From Aliiglaciecola sp. M165 (lineage in GTDB: Bacteria > Pseudomonadota > Gammaproteobacteria > Enterobacterales > Alteromonadaceae), in the NCBI RefSeq assembly GCF_007197995.1, contig NZ_VKKH01000006.1:62001-126000 (forward strand): a DNA stretch of 64,000 nucleotides, written 5' to 3'. Within the stretch, counting starts at the first letter, position 1. Each line of letters opens with the position of its first letter. This document shows positions 26,716 through 36,200 of this stretch, one piece after another. A program made the position numbers and the translations under genes. Under the pieces are notes generated by a model. That model was not told where the DNA came from. It saw only the letters and a program-made list of their open reading frames with translations, and did not search any database.

Positions 26716-27450
26716 ATGAACTCTAAAGTCCTCTTCTACGCTTTCCTAATTTGGCTGATCTCTGGTTGCGCTCAGGTGCCACCGTCTTCAGTCACCGTAT
26801 CTCAATCGATTGGAAACGACGTTTTATCGATGAGCCAAGCTCATGCTGCTTTTGTTAATGCCTACTTTGACGAACTCGAAAAAGAAATAAATGACTTAAT
26901 TGACAATAAGTATGCACCCGAACTTATCGCAGACTCTGTAAAAGAGCATAAAGAATGGTATGAAGATTCAAATGATAAGGATGCTTCAATCATTTATGCC
27001 ATTGAAGAAGCGTTTGTAAATACAAATGAAAAGTCCAACGAGCAAATCGTTTCAGAAACAAACGGGGCATTGTTAGGATTGCAGTATTTCTTCGAGATCA
27101 TTAATGAGGATGTAGCCAAGCGTAGAAGTCAACTTTTGACCCCTATTCGAGAAAAACGCAATCAACTTCTGAATGCAATTGACGCTAATTATCAAAATAT
27201 CATCCGTAAAAATGCAACGATAACAGGGTTATTATCTAGCGTTGTAGAGGTCCATGAGGCACAAGATAAAATTCTTTCTGAACTGGGTTTTGAAGAAGGA
27301 ATGCGTGGAAAGGTTGGAAATAGCATTTCCCAGATTTCCAACGCGATGAAAGATTTTCGTAGCAAGGTCGAAGCACGATCAAACACCGTTACAGACATTG
27401 AAAAAGGGTTTGATGAATTATCATCAAACTTATCGAGTTTAATCGAATAA
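26716..27450 (+). CDS. Helical lipoprotein, unknown function
   Basis: 244 residues. Lipobox ISGC near residue 18 (LIWLISGCAQ) marks a type II signal peptide, so the mature protein is a membrane-anchored periplasmic lipoprotein. The rest is alpha-helical, acidic and repetitive (KEINDLIDNKYAPEL, EKRNQLLNAIDANYQNI, SKVEARSNTVTDIEKGF), consistent with coiled-coil packing. It is followed after 16 bp by a small acidic protein, so the two form a unit. It lies next to MITE copy A. I do not recognise a family. Confidence 0.8.
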   Translation: MNSKVLFYAFLIWLISGCAQVPPSSVTVSQSIGNDVLSMSQAHAAFVNAYFDELEKEINDLIDNKYAPELIADSVKEHKEWYEDSNDKDASIIYAIEEAFVNTNEKSNEQIVSETNGALLGLQYFFEIINEDVAKRRSQLLTPIREKRNQLLNAIDANYQNIIRKNATITGLLSSVVEVHEAQDKILSELGFEEGMRGKVGNSISQISNAMKDFRSKVEARSNTVTDIEKGFDELSSNLSSLIE

Positions 27451-27466
27451 AAAGGGGGTCTTCAAT

Positions 27467-27754
27467 ATGCCATTCGATCCAGAAAAAATGCGCAGAAAAC
27501 AAACGGAATTTGTGGAGAAACGCGGCGATGAACTGATGTCAAAGTATGCTGAGGAAATAGAAGATTTAGAAGGATTTGATGAAGCCCTTTTAGAAGAGTT
27601 CGGTGGTACGACCGAACAATTAGATGATATTTTAGCAGAACTTGAGAAAGCTAAAGAGCAAAATATGGCGCAGGCTCAATTAAGACAAAACCTGATGGAT
27701 TTGGGGGAGAGCACTTATCAGTTAGCTCGCAAAGTCTCGGATTTACTTCCTTGA
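27467..27754 (+). CDS. Small acidic helical protein, 95 residues
   Basis: Starts MPFDPEKMRRKQTEFVEKRG after an AAAGGGGG-type Shine-Dalgarno. Highly charged, no signal peptide or membrane segment, predicted helical throughout (DDILAELEKAKEQNMAQAQL), so probably cytoplasmic. It follows the helical lipoprotein by 16 bp. The partners are on opposite sides of the membrane if the lipoprotein is exported, so direct contact is not expected. Function unknown. Confidence 0.7.
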   Translation: MPFDPEKMRRKQTEFVEKRGDELMSKYAEEIEDLEGFDEALLEEFGGTTEQLDDILAELEKAKEQNMAQAQLRQNLMDLGESTYQLARKVSDLLP

Positions 27755-27946
27755 GTTAGTCCCTTTGAATGAAATATTCTGATGCCGATATTCTTCGTAG
27801 AATTTTGGGCGGATCCATTTTTTTGCCCCGCAATACAGGGCAATAACAAAGGGCGTCATTGCGCCAATTTATATCAAGAGTTAACACATGTTTCTAAATA
27901 CGCTATCAGATAGCATAATTCCTCGTTAACAAACTTAATTAAGGTG

Positions 27947-30900
27947 TCAGGTTCTAACACTTAGCTCCTGTTCACGTAGGGGAATGCGGATAGTAAATTG
28001 AGTGCCGTGACCTAACGTGCTTTGGCACGCTATGGTGCCGCCCAATGTGTGTGTGACTATATTAAACAGCATATTGAGCCCCAGACCCACACCACCTTTG
28101 TTCCTGGATGAAGTATAAAAAGGATCGAATATCAACGGGAGCTCTTTATCGTCTATTCCTCGACCATTGTCGCTAAACGTCAGCACTATTGATTCACCTT
28201 CTACATCCTTCTCTTTTCGAATACAAATATCTAATCGAGCTAATTTCACATCTTCTGTGAAGGCGTGTTGCATGGCATTGATGAACAGTGTCTTAATAAT
28301 TTTGGTAACGGCTTCAGGTTCAGTGTTTAGGTGTAATTGAGACTCTATTTGCAGGTGAATATGCCCCTGCATTGCAGGGTTGCCAAGCTCCAATGCAGTG
28401 ATAATATGCTGAATATGTTGTCCTAACTCAATATCTTGCTTGGTAGCTTGCGTTTGCTCCGTAGAAAGCTCTTTAAACCTTTCTACTAGATTTGCTGCCC
28501 GATCAACACTTGAATTTATCATGCTCGATGCATCGGTTATTGAACGATTTTTATTATCAAGCTGTGATTTGGATATTTTGCCTGTGGAAACCATCTCATT
28601 CAATGCAGAAGCATCTGCAATGATTTGATCTGCTGCTAACCTTGCGATACTTAACGGCGTATTAAGTTCGTGTGATACACCAACCACCAGTCTGCCAAGT
28701 GATGCATGCTTTTCACTTTCTACAAGTTTGTCTTGAGTGTTCATCAACTTTTCAAGTGTTTTGGTTGTTTCTATCGTTTTATTTTCTAGAGAACGAGACT
28801 TGTCTTCCAATACAACTGTTTGTGCTGCTAGGGCTTGCGATTTTTCTTCTAACAAGTGAGTCCGTTCGGCGACAAGGAGCTCTAATTCTTGTCGTTTATT
28901 ATTCATTTGTCTTACTCGCAATGTATATAGCCCATATAACAACATAAGAGCGAATAACAGGATGAGCGTCCTGAACCACCATGTTTGATACCAATCAGGC
29001 AAAACGCTGATATTTACTTTAAGTTGATGGCTGCTCCATTTGCCGGCTCTATTCGAGCCCTTTACAATTAATGTATAGTGACCTGGGGACAAATTGGTAA
29101 AGCTTGCCGTGCGTTTTTTAGGGTCAACATCAGTCCAGTTGTCATTGTATCCCTTTAACTGATAAGCATATTTGTTTTCATCCTCGGCAGGATAATGTCG
29201 AGTAAAATCTAATGCAGAAAACTCGACGCTGAAACTGCGTATATCAGGGGAAATAATGATATTGTTGTTCTCGAAATCTTGAGCCTTACCATTTAATTTG
29301 AGTTCTGTTAACGCTACTTGTGGTTGGTAATTCCATTCTTTGTAAAGTGCTGGTCGCACCATATTCAAACCTTGATTACCCCCAAATACCAAGGTACCTT
29401 CACTTAATACGTGTCTACCTGCATCCCAGGAGATTCGGTTAAATCGACCGTCAGATTCGGTAAAGTTAAGAAGCTTAAAATCTTCTCCCTTAAGAATTTC
29501 ATAAGCATTAAAGTAGTATTGTCCACTTTTAAATATCGGTCCTGATACATTAGGGTTGTCTGATAATTTACGTAATTCGGCATGTTTTTTGGTGCTGTTA
29601 TACCAACCTTTAAATTCCCACAACCCGAGGGTACTGCCGATTAAAAATCGCCCGTCTGTTAGCGGCGAAAAGCTAGTAATATTCATACTTTTTAGCGTTT
29701 CGCCATAGTGATCAACAAATACCACTTTTTGCAAAGTATCAGAATCAGGATTGACCACGAAGGTATTGGTTTTATTCGTTGCCCAAGCCAATCCCGCGTG
29801 ATCCTTCTCTACCCAAATATACTTCAAGTCATCTCGTTTTCCGTTAGTGTGCAGTAGAGGCTGAGCTTTGTTTGTCTCAGCGTTAAATCGATTTAATCCT
29901 TTGGCGGTAGCAAGCAAAATTGCGCCAGATTCTTCTATTTCAGCGGTGTGAATATAGTTATCACGCAGGCCATGTTCTGTGCTGTAAAGTGTAAACGTAT
30001 CGCTATATCTGTCATGTTTAAATAAACCGCCATGTGTAGCCACCCATATAGTTTCATTGGCGTCTTGCAGTATTTTTCGAGTATAAAAATCTGTTAACCC
30101 TGTTTCGGCTTGGTTGGTTTTTGAATAGGTTCGAATTTTCCCTTGTTCCGGGATAAATACATCAATGCCTGTCCCCATAGGTGCGACCCATATTTCGCCA
30201 TTGCTGCGCTCAAATACTTGAATAGGATCGACGCCACTTATGCCATTTTCACTGCTGGGGTGATAATCTAAGTTTCTCACTGCCTTATTTGTGTAATCAA
30301 ACCTAACTAAACCGTCTCCACCGGTGCCAATCCAGATTTGCTTTGCATCGTCTATCATTAGAGTTGAAACAAAATCAGCATTGAGTGCATTGTCTAATAC
30401 GGCATCATGGGTATAAGTATGGGTAATTGCCAACTGCTGAATATCAACGACTTTGATTCCTTGAGTTTGTGTACCAATCCACATCTCATTTTCACTTGGA
30501 AAAACAAAATCATGTGTATCAAATCCTGTTAGCGCTTGAATAACAGTGTGCTCCTTGTCCACTGCCAATAACGTTCTATTGGTTGTTCCCACCCAAAGCG
30601 TATCTTGATGCTGTTGCATACTGGATACCGAATATTCACTATCCAGCTCAATTTTGTTGATTCGGTCTAAATCGTCAAAAAATACTATCTCTTGTTTTGT
30701 CGCAAAATAAACTCGACCATCGTCACTAACTTCAATGGCGGTGACGGCGTCACTGCTCATTTTTGAGGTGGATTGCGAATTAATAATAGTTATTTTCGAA
30801 CCGTTCTCATCCAGTAGATACAATCCATTGTTAGTACCTAACCATACGTTTTTACTGTCAGCCAAGTGCATTGTGTTTATGGTGAGCGGCATTGTGAGCC

Positions 30901-31309
30901 CAGAAACGCGTTCATTTTGTAGATGTCGGCTATATTTGTGATTTCCACTTTTTCCAATAGATAAGCCTGCGCTATCTGTCCCAACCCAAAGATTCCCGTT
31001 GGGGTGAATCACTAGGGATTCAATTCCATCACCACTTAACGTCGAGGGATCAGATTGTTCGAAGGGCATGGGTTTAAACACATATCCATCATAGCGAAAC
31101 AGTCCAGCAACGGTTGCCACCCATAAAAAGCCTTTCTCATCTTGAACAATATCTTTTACATAATTTACTATGTTCATGTTCTCTTGGGGGTTAAAAAATG
31201 CAGGCTGACCTAAATCAAAGAAGAGCTTTTGAGGAGATTTTTGCTCAGTGTTTGCTTCGCACAAAGCAGGTAAAAATAGCAATACGAGAGTTAGTAAGCC
31301 CCATTTCAT
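27947..31309 (-). CDS. Periplasmic-propeller (reg_prop, Y_Y_Y) sensor histidine kinase
   Basis: 1120 residues. Signal peptide 1-19, then about 700 residues of reg_prop-type beta-propeller repeats (for example WVATVAGLFRYDGY, WVGTDSAGLS, WVATHGGLFKHD), a Y_Y_Y domain (near 700-790; NLSPGHYTLIVKGSNRAGKW), one transmembrane helix (near 800; RTLILLFALMLLYGLYTL), a coiled coil (LLVAERTHLLEEKSQ), HisKA (VSHELNTPLSIARLA) and HATPase (DNGRGIDDKELPLIF, GVGLGLNMLF). Unlike Bacteroidetes HTCS proteins it has no receiver or AraC domain. The periplasmic part probably senses a carbohydrate or related ligand. No response regulator gene is adjacent. Confidence 0.92.
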   Translation of the reverse strand: MKWGLLTLVLLFLPALCEANTEQKSPQKLFFDLGQPAFFNPQENMNIVNYVKDIVQDEKGFLWVATVAGLFRYDGYVFKPMPFEQSDPSTLSGDGIESLVIHPNGNLWVGTDSAGLSIGKSGNHKYSRHLQNERVSGLTMPLTINTMHLADSKNVWLGTNNGLYLLDENGSKITIINSQSTSKMSSDAVTAIEVSDDGRVYFATKQEIVFFDDLDRINKIELDSEYSVSSMQQHQDTLWVGTTNRTLLAVDKEHTVIQALTGFDTHDFVFPSENEMWIGTQTQGIKVVDIQQLAITHTYTHDAVLDNALNADFVSTLMIDDAKQIWIGTGGDGLVRFDYTNKAVRNLDYHPSSENGISGVDPIQVFERSNGEIWVAPMGTGIDVFIPEQGKIRTYSKTNQAETGLTDFYTRKILQDANETIWVATHGGLFKHDRYSDTFTLYSTEHGLRDNYIHTAEIEESGAILLATAKGLNRFNAETNKAQPLLHTNGKRDDLKYIWVEKDHAGLAWATNKTNTFVVNPDSDTLQKVVFVDHYGETLKSMNITSFSPLTDGRFLIGSTLGLWEFKGWYNSTKKHAELRKLSDNPNVSGPIFKSGQYYFNAYEILKGEDFKLLNFTESDGRFNRISWDAGRHVLSEGTLVFGGNQGLNMVRPALYKEWNYQPQVALTELKLNGKAQDFENNNIIISPDIRSFSVEFSALDFTRHYPAEDENKYAYQLKGYNDNWTDVDPKKRTASFTNLSPGHYTLIVKGSNRAGKWSSHQLKVNISVLPDWYQTWWFRTLILLFALMLLYGLYTLRVRQMNNKRQELELLVAERTHLLEEKSQALAAQTVVLEDKSRSLENKTIETTKTLEKLMNTQDKLVESEKHASLGRLVVGVSHELNTPLSIARLAADQIIADASALNEMVSTGKISKSQLDNKNRSITDASSMINSSVDRAANLVERFKELSTEQTQATKQDIELGQHIQHIITALELGNPAMQGHIHLQIESQLHLNTEPEAVTKIIKTLFINAMQHAFTEDVKLARLDICIRKEKDVEGESIVLTFSDNGRGIDDKELPLIFDPFYTSSRNKGGVGLGLNMLFNIVTHTLGGTIACQSTLGHGTQFTIRIPLREQELSVRT

Positions 31310-31624
31310 AAATTGCCATTTTACCTTTTGTGAAATATTTGGAACGAGAAATGTGCAAAAAGCACACAGTTTTCAAGTGCTTCAATATACAAAAAAAGCC
31401 AACTGACACCTACTGTTTTATATGAGTTATATACGAGAATTGATTGTAATCAAGGTGTTAATCAAGGTGTCAAAACACTTGATTCGAGCGAAAACTAAAA
31501 AATCTCAGCATCTGGCACTGAGCAATCAGCAACAGCTCCCGCTTGATTAGTGAGATATCTATTTTAAACGTGATAGTCTGACTCCAGCATCAACGAACAT
31601 CTAATCTGAAAATAGGAACTCCGA
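31310..31624. other. Intergenic region with tandem 12-bp repeat
   Basis: 315 bp with no supported gene. Two head-to-tail copies of TAATCAAGGTGT (31447-31470) are followed by an inverted relative ACACTTGATT. CTGACACCT at 31403-31411 is the reverse complement of AGGTGTCAG at 27942-27950 at the other end of the kinase gene. Either promoter operators or remnants of small repeats; nothing else seen. Confidence 0.4.
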
Positions 31625-31753
31625 ATGAGAGCAAAAGGAAAATTAGCTAGCTGGGATGCTGACAAAGGTTTTGGTTTTTTGGGGAACGGTAATCTTAAAT
31701 GTGTTGGCGTTGATTTGGTTGAACAGTCAATTTTAAATTCATTGCAGTCCTAG
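31625..31753 (+). pseudogene. Truncated cold-shock-domain remnant
   Basis: 42 codons. The first 20 residues (MRAKGKLASWDADKGFGFL) are the N-terminal RNP1 strand of a cold-shock domain or of CSD-DUF1294 proteins, but the expected PxxGGxDVFFH continuation is degraded to GNGNLKCVGVDLVEQ and the frame stops. A GGA-type ribosome binding site remains. Best read as a decayed gene fragment; translation as a short peptide cannot be excluded. Confidence 0.65.
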
Positions 31754-31849
31754 CCATTGGTCCCAATATTTAGGGCATTAATCGCTGATGGCGCTGTTTC
31801 AGTAACTGGGCGCATATACTAATTTTTATAGAAACCACTTGGATACATC

Positions 31850-32998
31850 ATGAGAGTGAAGCGTCAGTTTGTTTATGCAATCAGTTGTTGTTTTGTTTGT
31901 TTTTCGACTAGTGCGCTGGAAAACACCATTCAAGAAGACTTTGAAAGTGGCCTGTCGAATTGGCTGGTGAAATCTGCGCAGCATGTAGAGATTGTTAAAG
32001 AAGTCGGTAGCAACAATCATGTGTTGCAACTTACCCCAATGAATAAACGTGGGGCGAAAACAGATACGTTATACAAGCCGTCCAAACAGTGGAAAAATTT
32101 TAGCATGACCGGGCGTTTTCTCTTTCCGGATGAGGGAGATGGGTATCTTGGTTTTATTTACCATCACAGACAAGGCAAAGCGCGCACTGACTATGGTGTA
32201 CTCTACATTAAATCAAACGGCAGTTACGTGCGCGCAAGCCCCCACTACGACGGCAATCCCTCTTGGCGGCTACATGAGGAGTTTCGTAAAGATTTGATTG
32301 GCCCACAAAAAATTGTGGTGGGCGAATGGCATCAGTTTAAATTTATTGTGGTTGACGGCACGGCTAGCTTGTTCGTAGACAACATGGATGAAGCTGTTAT
32401 CGATTTTAATTTGTTTAACAATGAATTTGGAGCGATTGGCTTTGAAGCTCGCCCTGGAAGAGGCGAAAAAGTGTGGGTTGACGATTTACATATCCAGGCT
32501 GCTAATACCTCTGCGCCAGCTGTTAACCTGGAACCTTTCACTCACCAATCTAATTTAACCTGGCAAGTGCAGGGCCCATTTAGCGAAAGCCAAAATGACG
32601 GGCAAACAGCCCCTAAACTTAAAGAAGAAGATTGGCGAGCTATTGAGCCTGATGAACGTGGCCTGATAAACACAGGGCGTTTGACACTGTCCGATTCGGG
32701 GAAGCGCAGTATTTTGTATTTACGCAGCCAATTTCAGCTCCTAAGCAAAGACGAACCTAAACCGAGTTGGATTGCGTTGAGCTCAGCGAACAATCTTGAT
32801 GTTTGGTTTCGCGGTTTCTTTCGTGGAACGGTGGGTGGTGAACGATTTGTATGGTCTGACTTTTTAACCAACTCAATCTATCCTGGTGCAAGGTTGTCGC
32901 TTCTTCCAAGGGAAGGTCAAAACGAGATTATTATCAAAGTGTATGGAGACAAATTCGCCGCTGGTGGCTTTTTTGCAGCACTTGAAACACCGGATTAA
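31850..32998 (+). CDS. Secreted concanavalin/lectin-like protein with C-terminal jelly-roll region
   Basis: 382 residues with a signal peptide (QFVYAISCCFVCFSTSALE). Residues about 25-215 form a concanavalin-like beta sandwich as in DUF1080 or family-16 glycan-binding modules (WHQFKFIVVDGTASLFVDNM; GAIGFEARPGRGEKVWVDDL). The C-terminal 150 residues (SILYLRSQFQLLS, WIALSSANNLDVWFRG, NEIIIKVYG) look like a sugar-binding jelly roll of glycosidase type. Catalytic residues cannot be assigned. It lies 204 bp upstream of the caspase-STAND gene on the same strand. Confidence 0.75.
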   Translation: MRVKRQFVYAISCCFVCFSTSALENTIQEDFESGLSNWLVKSAQHVEIVKEVGSNNHVLQLTPMNKRGAKTDTLYKPSKQWKNFSMTGRFLFPDEGDGYLGFIYHHRQGKARTDYGVLYIKSNGSYVRASPHYDGNPSWRLHEEFRKDLIGPQKIVVGEWHQFKFIVVDGTASLFVDNMDEAVIDFNLFNNEFGAIGFEARPGRGEKVWVDDLHIQAANTSAPAVNLEPFTHQSNLTWQVQGPFSESQNDGQTAPKLKEEDWRAIEPDERGLINTGRLTLSDSGKRSILYLRSQFQLLSKDEPKPSWIALSSANNLDVWFRGFFRGTVGGERFVWSDFLTNSIYPGARLSLLPREGQNEIIIKVYGDKFAAGGFFAALETPD

Positions 32999-33202
32999 GG
33001 CGTTTTTAGCGCAATTTTACATTACGTTATATTGCTCAACCCTATGATTTATAAACTATAAATTTCCACCATAAGACAATTTTCCCAACAGATGGGTTTT
33101 ATCGACTATGCTTTGACACGCAATGAAACAAAATCACCTGGAGATTGCGTTGTCGTTCACCCAAATGTTTTCTAGCGCCAAGCACATGACACTCTACCAA
33201 GG

Positions 33203-36200
33203 ATGGTTTCGTTGAATCACCATTTTGAAACAAGCCATGCCATTATTATCGGTATCGATGAGTATGCGCAGGGTATTCCAAGTTTGCGTTCAGCAGTTAA
33301 TGATGCACAACGTCTAGGTAACTTGCTCGAAACGGAACACGAATATCAGTGCCACACATACTTAAATGCCGATGCAAACTTAGCCAATCTGGAACAATTG
33401 TTACAGACTTGGTTGCCTCAACATGTTGGAGAAAATGACCGGGTACTGTTCTATTTCGCTGGCCATGGCGTGGCGCTAGATGCGGACGATGGACCTAGAG
33501 GGTATTTGCTGCCGCAGGATGCAAAGCTCGGCGCTGCCGACACTTACCTCGAAATGAGCACGTTGCATGATCAGCTAATGTCACTTCCTTGCCGGCATAT
33601 GCTTATTATTCTGGATAGCTGCTTTTCCGGTGCCTTTCGGTGGTCGTCAAACCGAGATGTGATGTCGGTTCCGGGGGTTGTGCATCAGGAGGCCTATGAG
33701 CGATTTATCACTGATCCTGCCTGGCAACTCCTTACTTCCGCTGCCCACGACCAAACCGCAGCCGATCAATTATCAAACGGCGTGTTAGGCAGTCGCGGCG
33801 AATCGGGCGCACATTCACCTTTTGCTATGGCATTGTTTAATGCACTCAATGGCGACGCAGATCTTGTGCCTGATGGTGGGGATGGGATTATCACCGCCAC
33901 CGAATTATACCTTTATCTCGAAAACAGTTTGCAGCAAGAAACGATCAAACAAGGTCGGCGCCAGACACCTGGCTTATGGCCATTGCAGCGTCACGATAAA
34001 GGCGAGTACATTTTTGCCGTGCCAGGGCGTGAAATGAAACTTCCTCCTGCGCCACCTTTGAGTTTGGAAAACAATCCATACCAAGGCCTGAATGCCTATG
34101 AAAGTGACAATGCAGACGTGTTTTTTGGGCGCAGTGCAGCCATTTCTGAGCTAGTCACCTTGACTCAATCTAAGCGTTTAGTCGTTGTGCTTGGCGCCTC
34201 TGGCAGCGGTAAATCCAGTTTAGCCAAAGCCGGGCTGGCTACTGCATTAGTGTCTCAAGGGTGGGAAGTCTGTGCAATACTTCGTCCCGGCGCTCACCCG
34301 CTTGGGGCCTTTGAACGCGCACTGCAGTCGGCTGATGCAAAAGCAGGTATTCAGCAAGTGCTCATCATTGACCAATTCGAAGAATTAGTCACCATGACCC
34401 GTGATGCGGATGAGCGAGACCGCTTTTTTAGTCTGATGAATCAGCAGCTAGATAATACCCATAGCCAGTTACATATTGTCGTGACACTTCGCGCTGATTT
34501 TGAAGCGCATTTCCAACTTGAATCACTCAAAGCACACTGGCAACCTGGACGATATACGGTGCCACCGCTAACGAGACATGATCTCAAAGAAATAATTGAG
34601 CAACCAGCAAGTGAACGGGTGTTGTATTTTGACCCTTCTACCTTAGTTGAACGCTTGTTGGATGATGTGGTTGCTATGCCTGGTGCTCTGCCACTTTTGT
34701 CTTTCACCCTGAGTGAAATGTATCTGTGTTATTTAACCGCGCAACGTGGCGATCGCGCACTGAACGAGCAGGATTATGAAGCGTTAGGCGGCGTTGCTGG
34801 CGCCTTGAAAACCCGTGCTGACGCAGAATATCAAAACTTAGATGCAGCCCATCAGCAATCTTTGCAGCGATTGATGTTACGAATGATGCAGTTTGAACAT
34901 GGTCTGCCTGTGAGACAGCGTATTTCTGAACAAGAACTGTTGCATTGGGACGATGACGAGAACAAACGGATCACTTATATCGTCAATAGAATGTGTGCCG
35001 CTCGATTATTGGTTCAAGGGATTGCTGAAGATGGAACAGCCTATGTCGAACCCGCTCACGATGCGCTGATCACTTCATGGTCAAAACTTCTTGAGTGGTC
35101 GACTCACTTTCAGGCATCAGAGCCCGATTTAACGTTTCTTCAATCGTTAGGGCATAACGCACAAGCCTGGGCAACTGCCACTAAAAAAGCCAAGCCGGGT
35201 TTGTTATGGCGCGATAAAGTGCGAAGCGATCGCTTGTGGGCACTACGCAAAAATAAGCGCTTATTACTTAATCGTCAGGAAGACGAATTCTGTCGTATCA
35301 GTGTGCGCCGACAACGGATTATTCGGACATCGACTCTGACCTCAGTAGTAGCGATTGTTGTATCCGCTTTTTTCGCCATTGGCCTTGGGATAGTGGCGAA
35401 TAACCAGCGTATTATAGCCGACGAGCAAAAAGAGCTCGCGTTTGAGCAGCGTAATGCCGCAGTGCGCCAAACATTGATTGCCAACTCCAATGCCTTGGCT
35501 GCTTCTGCGGGCAACGCTTTAGAAGGCCAAAACAATCCTACATTGGGTCTTAACATTGCCGTTGAAGCCTTAAAAATCAACCCGGACAATGCTCACGCTC
35601 GTTGGTTGATACGCCGCGCTACCTATCACGATGGCATTATGTTTATCGGAGGGCGTGCATACTCGTCACCGATCTACAAAACCTTAACCAGTGACGCGAC
35701 CGAGTTCGTATGGTCTCCTGACGGTCAGTATATGGCGGTCATCAATTACGACTATGACAAGACAACTATCTACTCTACGCAGGATGGAAGCGTAAAAGGA
35801 GTCATTGCTGCACCTGTTTACAAAATAGGAGAGTTTTCTGCTGACGGTGAATACTACGTTGATGCAGATTCACTAGCATGGCATTTAGACGGGAGTGAAA
35901 CCCGATCAGGTTTTTCTCCAGCCATCAAGGCAAAGACCCAACTACGACAAATGATTGTAGCAGAAGGATATAACACAGCGTGGAGTCACGCCTGGAGCGA
36001 GAATGGTGAAGTGAAAGCTGGGCATGGTGCAGCAGACTCTGAACTGGATGTGTTTGTGCAAGATTTGGCTGAATTTCAAATCATTAAAAATGGCCGTATC
36101 ATCAATCGGGTTCCTGGTGTCTGGAATTTGCCCGCACTTTCACCCAAAGGGGATTTACTGGCCACCAGTAACTACGACGGAGAAGTCGTTTTGTGGCGGG

